Source of the DNA: Sphingopyxis sp. YF1
Lineage (GTDB): Bacteria; Pseudomonadota; Alphaproteobacteria; Sphingomonadales; Sphingomonadaceae
Length of the DNA: 64,000 nt
Direction: 5' to 3'
Assembly: GCF_022701295.1 (NCBI RefSeq)
Contig: NZ_CP033204.1
Location: forward strand, 1,736,001-1,800,000
In this document: piece after piece, positions 58,701 through 64,000 of the stretch
Numbering within the stretch: the first letter of the stretch is position 1
Layout: the number at the start of each line of letters is the position of its first letter
The notes under the pieces: generated by a model
What the model saw: only the letters and a program-made list of their open reading frames with translations
Databases searched by the model: none
Told to the model about the DNA's origin: nothing
Made by a program: the position numbers and the translations under genes

Positions 58701-58985
58701 GGCCTCGATTTCGGTGGTCGCGACGAATATGACGGCTGGACGCGCTTCGAAATCGAGGGCGGCCGGCGCCAGATCGTCGGCGGCGCGCTGGGGACGACCA
58801 CCGCGTCGTTCAAGAACGGCACGCCCTTCACCCTGGTTCCTGAAGATCGCACGAGCGGCTGGGTCGGCCGCATCCGTGGCCTCGCCGGCAACTCTGCATT
58901 CCAGGTTGGCGGCGAACTTTCCGCGGAAGAACAGCAGGGCCACATGGCCTGGGCTTTCCGTGCGAGCCTGCGGGTCGGTCTCTAA
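55773..58985 (+). CDS. Large autotransporter-domain outer-membrane protein
   Basis: 1070 residues from ATG 55773 (AGAGGAAC upstream). A signal peptide (about 1-24, ending PAQAE) is followed by a long beta-helix passenger of short repeats (VVNEGTIQITNADG, ITNAATGKIIID). Passenger inserts hold Asp-rich, calcium-loop-like segments (DIDNDGDLDGP near 115 and DNDEDKDGIED near 285), and four spaced GxGNDxL repeats lie at about 509-590. The C-terminal ~290 residues are an autotransporter beta-barrel ending ...MAWAFRASLRVGL (no terminal Phe). Surface exposure is likely; role and any cleavage site are unknown. Confidence 0.88.
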   Translation: MRKTLLASTCLAAMIAAPAQAETVIGNALTTPIRTSTVKEGTTPDDVKLAASGSIKPTSGTAITIDSNHKVVNEGTIQITNADGARGISANAGTTGAITNAATGKIIIDENYAPTDIDNDGDLDGPFAIGSNRVGIATAGAFNGNIVNSGEITIEGNDSAGIKLGGPLIGNFTNDGKISVLGDRALGVGLQDVTGNVRLAGTITATGLDATAARLSGDITGALVVQGALTSTGYRFTTPPSDPSKLDADDLLQGGPALSVEGNVTGGIVFAVPPKDNSTTDNDEDKDGIEDSKEGSAAVRSFGSAPAVRIGAAGSDVTIGAVAGTGTGFGVIVDGSIIGNGLYAGKNATGMQIGGMGGNVTIAGGLAIGGSGNIAAISNGASATAIQVGSGANLAEIRNAGKVEATGGNAATAIATGVLVEAGSNVGMIRNSGTIAAKAAGENGTARAIVDLSGNVDLIENSGAITASGALASSDRNVAIDLSANAGGATVKQTAVASGITAPTIVGDIRFGAGNDTLDIADGSVKGDAFFGTGNNSLALSGDGTYDGTALFGGGNDSLTLAGTSKFGGLADFGGGNDTLSIGGTALFSGRLANSQGLGVTVAGGTFDVVGAATIASLAVTDKGALGVTLDDGATGTAIQVTGNASFGAESRLLLKLSSIDDAEGQHVVLTAGSLTGANNVTANSTMLPFLYKGTLSSNATQLIVDVSRKSTTELGLNRSEAGAFNAVIDALGGDEDIESVFLNIRDGEQFRGQLGQMLPDHAGGAFETVTSGSRALARHLMDPNAPFQDEGKWGYWINQAVWGTSKSIGDTAGYDVTGWGISLGAEIETGMGNFGGSIGYLSGKDGNKANANEVSSSQFEGAIHWRLASDGFLAHARVSGAPISFKGTRLFQAEAGAEDIDKTIRGKWDGTLWSAAGSVAYDTRLGGISFRPTVAVDYYKLTEKGYTETGGGDALDLTVLGRDSDELAVSGTVALGLDFGGRDEYDGWTRFEIEGGRRQIVGGALGTTTASFKNGTPFTLVPEDRTSGWVGRIRGLAGNSAFQVGGELSAEEQQGHMAWAFRASLRVGL

Positions 58986-59272
58986 AGGGCAAGCCCCCCG
59001 CCCGACCGGCCTGTAGCACGCAAGGGGGGAGCACCCACCCCCACCCTCCGCTTCCCCCTTGCACTGGCTCATTCGAACAAACGACGAGGTCCATGATTGC
59101 CGCCACCGCCTCTTTCCCGACGCACCGGCTCCGCCCCGCTCCCCGGCGTGGCGACACGCCACGGTTGCGCCTGCGGCCCGGCGCGCTATATGACGGCACC
59201 GCCAGGGGGATGTGGGGCACCATCCGGGCAGGTGCCGATCAACAGCAGATGGCGTTCCGAACCAACCGATCC

Positions 59273-59791
59273 ATGACCGCGAACGACGCACCCCCAGCCG
59301 CGCAGGGCATCGAGGCGGTACTGCTCGCCAATCGCGAGCGGATCATCCGCTTCCTCGAGGTGCGCGGTGCGGGCGCGGCCGCCGAGGACCTGTTCCAGGA
59401 CCTGTGGATGCGCCTCACCGATCGCGCCGTCGGCCCGATCGCCGAGCCCCTGTCCTATGTGATGCGCGCCGCGAACAACCTGATGCTCGACCGCTATCGC
59501 TCGGCGCGCCAGCGCGAACTGCGCGACAAGGCGTGGAGCGAGCATGCCGTCACCGAGGGGCCTTCGGCCGAAGCGACGCTGATCTCGCGCGAGCAGCTGG
59601 CAGAGGTCGAGGCGGCGATCGCCGCGACCGGCGAGCGGCCGGCGCGCATCTTCCGCCGCTTCCGCTTCGACGGCGTCGCCCAGCGCGAGATCGCCGCCGA
59701 ACAGGGTGTCAGCCTCAGCACGGTCGAGGCCGACCTGCGCAAGGTCTACGCCGCGCTCGCCATCGTCAGGAGGCAGTTCGATGCGCCCTGA
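59273..59791 (+). CDS. RNA polymerase ECF sigma factor (FecI-like)
   Basis: 172 residues from ATG 59273. Region 2 contains AAEDLFQDLWMRL and YVMRAANNLMLDRYRSARQRE (-10 recognition); region 4 shows ARIFRRFRFDGVAQREIAAEQGVSLSTVEADLRKVYAAL. The layout is FecI-type. Directly followed by fecR and a TonB receptor with STN domain, so it is probably the sigma factor of a cell-surface-signalling system, activated by a ligand at the receptor. The frame is open upstream to 59093 in a 287-base gap with no other gene, but the residues there are not conserved-looking. Confidence 0.92.
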   Translation: MTANDAPPAAQGIEAVLLANRERIIRFLEVRGAGAAAEDLFQDLWMRLTDRAVGPIAEPLSYVMRAANNLMLDRYRSARQRELRDKAWSEHAVTEGPSAEATLISREQLAEVEAAIAATGERPARIFRRFRFDGVAQREIAAEQGVSLSTVEADLRKVYAALAIVRRQFDAP

Positions 59792-60719
59792 CCCTGCCGC
59801 CATCGACGCGCGCGCGATCGAGTGGATCATCGCCCAGCGCGATCCCGCCTTCGCCGACTGGGACGGCTTCGCCGACTGGCTCGCGGCCGATGCGGCGCAC
59901 GCCGCCGCCTATGACGCGCTCGCCAGCCTCGACGCCGATCTCGACGCGCTGCCGCGTATCCCCGCGCCGTCGGTGGTGATCCGCGACGACGCGCCGCCGC
60001 GCCGCCACCCGACGCGACGCGCCTGGTTCGGCGGTGCGGTCGCCGCCGTGCTCGTCACCGCGATCGCGCTGCCCAGCCTCGGCCTTTTCGCCGATCCGAA
60101 CCGGATCGAGACCGCGCCGGGCGAGCATCGCATGCTCGCGCTCGCCGACGGCTCGAAGGTCGAGATCAACGGCGGCTCGGTGCTGCACCTCGACAAGGAC
60201 CGCCCGCGTTTCGCGCGGCTCGAAAGCGGCGAGGCGATGTTCCACGTCGTCCACCGCGACGCCGATCCCTTCGTCGTCGAGGCGGGCGGCGCCCGGATCG
60301 TCGACCTCGGCACCGCCTTCAACGTCGTCCGCCGCGAGCGCGCAACCTCGGTCGCGGTGTCCGAGGGCGTCGTCGCCTGGAACCCCGAACGCGCCAATGT
60401 CCGCATGACCGCGGGCGAGGGAATCGACGTCCGCGACGGCGACCCCCGCCCGCCCAAAGTGCGCAACGTCGACACCGCCACCATCGGCAGCTGGCGCACC
60501 GGCCAACTCGTCTATGCCGACACCCCGCTGGCGGTCGTTGCGGAGGATCTGCGGCGCACCGCGGGCATCACGGTCAGCGTCGCGCCCGATGCCGCCGACC
60601 TGCCCTTCCGCGGCGTGCTCGTCGTGGCAAAGGACCGGGATCGCACCGTTGCCGATCTCGCCGCGCTCTCGGGCACACGCGCGGCGCGGCGCGGCGACGA
60701 CTGGGTTCTGACGCGCTAG
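59781..60719 (+). CDS. FecR-type anti-sigma regulator
   Basis: 312-residue inner-membrane regulator. Cytoplasmic anti-sigma N domain (about 9-50: IEWIIAQRDPAFADWDGFADWLA, DUF4880-type), one transmembrane segment (82-102: WFGGAVAAVLVTAIALPSL), then a periplasmic FecR domain (110-205: GEHRMLALADGSKVEINGGSVL) and a C-terminal STN-like domain (about 245-312). It should carry the receptor signal to the sigma factor. It overlaps the sigma gene by 11 bases, with AGGAGG inside the sigma 3' end. Confidence 0.93.
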   Translation: MRPDPAAIDARAIEWIIAQRDPAFADWDGFADWLAADAAHAAAYDALASLDADLDALPRIPAPSVVIRDDAPPRRHPTRRAWFGGAVAAVLVTAIALPSLGLFADPNRIETAPGEHRMLALADGSKVEINGGSVLHLDKDRPRFARLESGEAMFHVVHRDADPFVVEAGGARIVDLGTAFNVVRRERATSVAVSEGVVAWNPERANVRMTAGEGIDVRDGDPRPPKVRNVDTATIGSWRTGQLVYADTPLAVVAEDLRRTAGITVSVAPDAADLPFRGVLVVAKDRDRTVADLAALSGTRAARRGDDWVLTR

Positions 60720-60720
60720 G

Positions 60721-63183
60721 ATGCGTCGCCCCCTCGCCCTCCTCGCCGCGAGCGCAATGCTGTCGGTGCCGGCGATCGCGGCGGCGTCCGAGCAGCGGGC
60801 GTTCGACGTACCGAAGGGCAGCCTGTCGAACGCGCTCCCGCTGATCAGCCGCCAGGGCGGGGTCAGCATCAGCGTCGCCGACGCCGCGCTGTGGCAGAGC
60901 CGCGTCAGATCGGTGCGCGGACGGATGAGCGTCGACGAAGCGATCCGCCGCATGCTCGCCGATTCGGGCACGCGTGCGGTTCGCGTCAGTGCCACCAGCT
61001 GGCGCATCGAGCGAGCGCCACAGGCCAGGGTCGCGCGCCGCGCGACCTCCCCGCCGCGGACGGCGCCGTCTTCGCGGCCGGCCGCGCCGGTCGAGACGGT
61101 CGCCGCGCCCGAAGACGAGATCATCGTCACCGCGTCAAAGGCCGACATTCCCTACGCAAGCTTTGCGGGCGTCGCCACCGTTCTCGATGGCGACGATTTG
61201 GCGTTCGGCGGCGAGCGCGGGATGGACTCGATCCTGTCGCGCATGGCGACTCTGTCCTCGACGCATCTCGGATCGGGACGCAACAAGCTGTTCATCCGCG
61301 GCATCGCCGATTCCAGCTTCACCGGCCCCACGCAATCGACCGTGGGCCAGTATCTTGGCGACATCCGCCTCAGCTACAACGCCCCTGATCCCGACCTGCG
61401 CCTGTACGACGTTGACAATGTCGAGGTGCTCGAAGGGCCGCAGGGCACGCTCTATGGCGCCGGGTCGCTCGGCGGCATCATCCGCGTCGTTCCGAACGCG
61501 CCCGACGCCCGCGATCAGTCGGTCCAGGCGATCGCAGGCCTCTCGCTGACCCAGCATGGCGACCCCGGCGGCGATCTCGGCGCGATCGTCAACCTGCCCG
61601 TCGGTGACGGCGGCCACGCGCTGCGCCTCGTCGGCTACATGCTCAGCGACGGCGGCTATATCGACAACCCGCTGCTGGGACAGAAGGACGTCAACCGCAC
61701 CCACATCCGCGGCGGTCGCGGGACCTTCCGGTTCGACGCGGGCGACAACTGGACTATCGACGTCGGCGGCGTCTATCAGTCGACCCGCTCCGACGACGCG
61801 CAATATGCGGACAAGGATGCCCCGCCGCTCGAACGCAATTCGCTGGTCGAGCAGAATGCCAAGGCCAAATACGGGCTCGGCACGGTCGTGGTGATGAAGG
61901 ACTGGGACGGGCTGCGTTTCCAGTCGTCGAGCGCCTGGGTCAGCCACCGGCTGTTCGAACGCTTCGATGCGACGCGGCCCGACGCCCCGCCGCGCGTGCT
62001 CGACCAGACCAACGAAACGCGTATGATCGTCAACGAGACGCGCCTGTCGCGTCCCTTTCACAACGGCTTGGGGTGGGTCGCCGGGATCAGCCTGCTCGAC
62101 AATCGCACGCGCCAGAACCGCGAAATCGGCAATTTCGCGTCGCCGATGGCCCTGACCGGGGTCACCAACAGCATCACCGAATTCACCGGCTATGCCGAGG
62201 CGACCGCCGAAGTGATGCCACGCCTGATCGCCTCGGCGGGGTTGCGACTCTCGCACGCGCGGCTCGGCGGCGGGGGCGAGGATGTCGCGCTCGACGTCGC
62301 CTTCGCGGGGCGCGCGGTCACCGCGCATCGCAACGAGACCGACCTGCTGCCTTCGGCCTCGCTGCTCTGGGCACCGGTCGAGGATATCACCCTCTACGCC
62401 CGCTATCAGGAAGGATTCCGTCCCGGCGGGCTCGCGGTCGAAAGCAATTTCGTGCGGCGTTTCCGCAACGACCAGACGCGCACGATCGAGGGCGGCATCC
62501 GCTTCGGCCGCAAGGGTGAAACGCCCTTCGACGCCAGCCTCTCGGTCTCGCACACGCGCTGGCGCGACATCCAGGCCGATTTCATCGACGCCGACGGCTT
62601 TCCGACCACCGCCAATATCGGCGACGGCCGCATCACCAGCATCACCGGTGCGATCGCGGTGCGCGCGACACGCGAACTCTCGTTCGAACTCGGCGCGGTC
62701 TACAATCACAGCCGCGTCGACCGTCTCGCCCCCGCGATCGTCGAGATTTTCCGCGCCGCGAATGCCGCGGTGGGCTCCGGCAACGCTCCGCCGCCCTCAC
62801 CGCTGCCGCCATTCTACTATTCCCCCGAAGACCGCCTTGGCCGCATTCCGAACGTCGCGAGCCACGCGATCCGCGGCTCGATCAACTATGCGACCTTCAT
62901 CGGTGACGAAGAATTCCGCGCGAACGGCTGGGCCAATTACGTCGGTCCCTCGCGCCTCGGCATCGGCCCGATCCTCGGCGAGGGCCAGGGCGACTATGTC
63001 GACACTGGCCTCGCGATGCGGATCGGCGACCGCCGCCGCGGTCTCTCGCTGACGCTGACCAACCTGTTCGACGCCCGCGGCAACCGCTTCGCGCTCGGCA
63101 CCCCCTTCGTCGAAGGCAGCGCCGGCTACCTCACCCCGCTGCGCCCAAGGACGCTGCGCATCGCGGTCGACGTGGCCTACTGA
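60721..63183 (+). CDS. TonB-dependent transducer receptor with N-terminal STN signalling domain
   Basis: Outer-membrane receptor, 820 residues. A signal peptide (to about 22) is followed by a Secretin/TonB short N-terminal (STN) domain at about 25-95 (FDVPKGSLSNALPLISRQGG, IRRMLADSGTRAVRVSATSWRI), a Pro-rich linker, a TonB-box-like EIIVTAS, a plug (about 135-280, NVEVLEGPQGTLYGAGSLGG) and a barrel ending RTLRIAVDVAY. STN domains let FecA/FpvA-type receptors signal to FecR. Ligand unknown; iron chelate or plant/dissolved organics both fit. It starts one base after the fecR stop. Confidence 0.93.
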   Translation: MRRPLALLAASAMLSVPAIAAASEQRAFDVPKGSLSNALPLISRQGGVSISVADAALWQSRVRSVRGRMSVDEAIRRMLADSGTRAVRVSATSWRIERAPQARVARRATSPPRTAPSSRPAAPVETVAAPEDEIIVTASKADIPYASFAGVATVLDGDDLAFGGERGMDSILSRMATLSSTHLGSGRNKLFIRGIADSSFTGPTQSTVGQYLGDIRLSYNAPDPDLRLYDVDNVEVLEGPQGTLYGAGSLGGIIRVVPNAPDARDQSVQAIAGLSLTQHGDPGGDLGAIVNLPVGDGGHALRLVGYMLSDGGYIDNPLLGQKDVNRTHIRGGRGTFRFDAGDNWTIDVGGVYQSTRSDDAQYADKDAPPLERNSLVEQNAKAKYGLGTVVVMKDWDGLRFQSSSAWVSHRLFERFDATRPDAPPRVLDQTNETRMIVNETRLSRPFHNGLGWVAGISLLDNRTRQNREIGNFASPMALTGVTNSITEFTGYAEATAEVMPRLIASAGLRLSHARLGGGGEDVALDVAFAGRAVTAHRNETDLLPSASLLWAPVEDITLYARYQEGFRPGGLAVESNFVRRFRNDQTRTIEGGIRFGRKGETPFDASLSVSHTRWRDIQADFIDADGFPTTANIGDGRITSITGAIAVRATRELSFELGAVYNHSRVDRLAPAIVEIFRAANAAVGSGNAPPPSPLPPFYYSPEDRLGRIPNVASHAIRGSINYATFIGDEEFRANGWANYVGPSRLGIGPILGEGQGDYVDTGLAMRIGDRRRGLSLTLTNLFDARGNRFALGTPFVEGSAGYLTPLRPRTLRIAVDVAY

Positions 63184-63326
63184 CGCGGCGCGCCATCGCG
63201 TACCACGGCGATGTCTTTTCGTTCCATCCGACCGGGCCTCGCTGCGCGAAGGCGGCTGCGATCAGGTCGGGCGAGTAGCTTGGATGTCGGCTTCGGGGTG
63301 GGGAGCGGACGTTCCCGCCTGCCTTC

Positions 63327-63397
63327 GTCATCCCGGACTTGATCCGGGATCCATAGCAGCGTCGAAGTCATGGACCCCGGATCGGGGCCGGGGTGAC
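63327..63397. repeat. Degenerate inverted repeat of the GTCATCCCGG family
   Basis: The left arm opening GTCATCCCGGACTTGATCC pairs imperfectly with the right arm ending GATCGGGGCCGGGGTGAC; several mismatches. Related to the perfect hairpin at 22365-22443. Confidence 0.6.
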
Positions 63398-63436
63398 GAC
63401 GAAAGACAGGCCCGTAGCCGGTCGAAGCGGCCCCGC

Positions 63437-63492
63437 TCCTCCCTGTCACGCCGCCATGGGGAGGTGCAGCCCGCAGGGCTGATGGAGAGGCG
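63437..63492. repeat. Partial element-A relative
   Basis: TCCTCCCTGTCACGCCGCCA followed by TGGGGAGGTGCAGCC and a GGGCTGATGGAGAGGCGA end, sharing the ATGGGGAGG core and outer CTCCCTG arm with the copies at 14097 and 22064. Confidence 0.55.
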
Positions 63493-63614
63493 AAGTCGTT
63501 GCCATCACAGCCCGATCCGGCAATTCGGCCTCTCGCGGCCGCTTCCACCGGGGAACGGCACCGATGGGGAACGATCGCGCCCGCCGTCGGGCGGCGGGCG
63601 CAACCTGCTCCGCG

Positions 63615-64000
63615 TTACGCCGCCAGCGTCAGCTGCTCGAACCGGTCGATATGATAGTCGGCGCTGCCGAATTGCCCCTCGATCATCGTCGCACGCTTGA
63701 AATAATGGCCGATCGCCAGTTCCTGCGTGATGCCGATGCCGCCGTGCGTCTGGATCGCATTCTGGCCGACGAACTTCGCACCGCGCGCGACCTTGTTCTT
63801 CGCCGCAGACACCGCCGCCTTGCGTTCGTCGGCGGACAGGCCGAGCTTGAGCGTGCCCATGATCGTCATCGAACGCGCCTGTTCGACCTCCATGAACATG
63901 TCGACCATGCGGTGCTGGAGCACCTGGAACTTGGCGATCGGAATGCCGAACTGCTTGCGCTGCTGCGTATATTCCAGCGTGCCTTCGTGCAGCTTCTGCA
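63615..64000 (-). CDS. Acyl-CoA dehydrogenase, C-terminal part (gene runs off the window)
   Basis: C-terminal end of an FAD acyl-CoA dehydrogenase; the frame stays open to the window edge, so the 5' portion is outside. Visible segments include EYTQQRKQFGIPIAKFQVLQHRMVDM, KNKVARGAKFVGQNAIQTHGGIGITQELAIGHYFKR, which are the C-terminal helical-bundle signatures of the family (HGGIGxT). The likely role is beta-oxidation or catabolism of an acyl-CoA; the chain-length class cannot be read from this part. It converges with the TonB receptor gene across repeats. Confidence 0.92.
   Translation of the reverse strand, partial: QKLHEGTLEYTQQRKQFGIPIAKFQVLQHRMVDMFMEVEQARSMTIMGTLKLGLSADERKAAVSAAKNKVARGAKFVGQNAIQTHGGIGITQELAIGHYFKRATMIEGQFGSADYHIDRFEQLTLAA

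Larger units (their letters stand above)
63184..63614. other. Non-coding gap with degenerate repeats
   Basis: 431 bases between the TonB receptor and the convergent acyl-CoA dehydrogenase. No supported gene. It holds a degenerate inverted repeat (63327-63397) and a partial element-A relative (63437-63492). Confidence 0.7.

Noticed and set aside
55599..59291. 1230-codon open frame opposite the autotransporter
   Set aside because: High GC makes the antisense strand open; its translation is Arg/Ala/Glu-rich without domains, while the plus-strand gene has a signal peptide, passenger and barrel.

Overview
This window looks like chromosomal DNA of a sphingomonad (Alphaproteobacteria, Sphingomonadales), most like Sphingopyxis or a close relative. 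The genus is an inference. The support is high GC with strong G/C third-position bias, a LexA operator of the alphaproteobacterial GTTC-N7-GTTC type, both NtrBC and NtrYX nitrogen systems, a double-domain Hfq, a CDC48-type AAA ATPase, a FecI/FecR/TonB-receptor locus, and short intergenic hairpin repeats of the kind common in this order. Most of the window is housekeeping DNA. The only clear mobile element is one complete IS5-family insertion sequence.

Layout. 1-7.9 kb: a tightly packed plus-strand run of cell-wall and replication genes (rlpA, a DD-carboxypeptidase, tmk, holB, metG, tatD, an MBL-fold hydrolase, a tiny membrane protein, mazG). 8.1-13.7 kb (minus): ntrY-ntrX-hfq-hflX, with an Hfq that is two Sm domains in one chain. 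13.7-14.6 kb: a repeat-filled gap. 14.6-21.9 kb: moaC-moeA, lexA with its own operator, comEC, gltX, gltA. 22.0-22.5 kb: a second repeat-filled gap sharing elements with the first. 22.5-26.0 kb (minus): an unknown helical protein coupled to a sensor kinase without a phospho-accepting histidine, then an unknown nucleotidyltransferase-like membrane protein. 26.3-29.3 kb: gyrA and a DUF952 gene. 29.4-32.9 kb (minus): dusB-ntrB-ntrC. 32.9-36.2 kb: ispDF, an IS427-group IS inserted exactly at the ispDF stop codon, a small secreted protein, cinA.

36.2-41.3 kb groups moaE/moaD with several membrane-lipid genes (pgsA, an LplT-like carrier, a phospholipase D/cardiolipin synthase-like protein, a PmtA-like methyltransferase) around rpoZ. 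41.5-49.7 kb: an MFS carrier, the CDC48 ATPase, a LysR regulator, an AI-2E-family exporter, tRNA-Thr, a 46-codon gene, a coupled GIY-YIG/DUF1905 pair built around a repeat, a cyclophilin and tRNA-Ser. 49.8-55.6 kb (minus): a complete RND efflux operon (adaptor, pump, outer-membrane channel). 55.8-59.0 kb: a large autotransporter. 59.3-63.2 kb: ECF sigma factor, FecR anti-sigma and a TonB receptor with an N-terminal STN domain, which is a cell-surface-signalling unit. The window closes inside an acyl-CoA dehydrogenase.

The dusB-ntrBC and ntrYX-hfq-hflX blocks are usually one cluster in alphaproteobacteria. Here they lie on the same strand but about 15.7 kb of unrelated genes separate them, with a repeat array at the ntrY side of the gap. 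I found no CRISPR array, prophage or recognised defence system. The most interesting items are the double Hfq, the histidine-less kinase with its unknown partner, the nucleotidyltransferase-like membrane protein, the IS that rebuilds a stop codon, and the repeat families.
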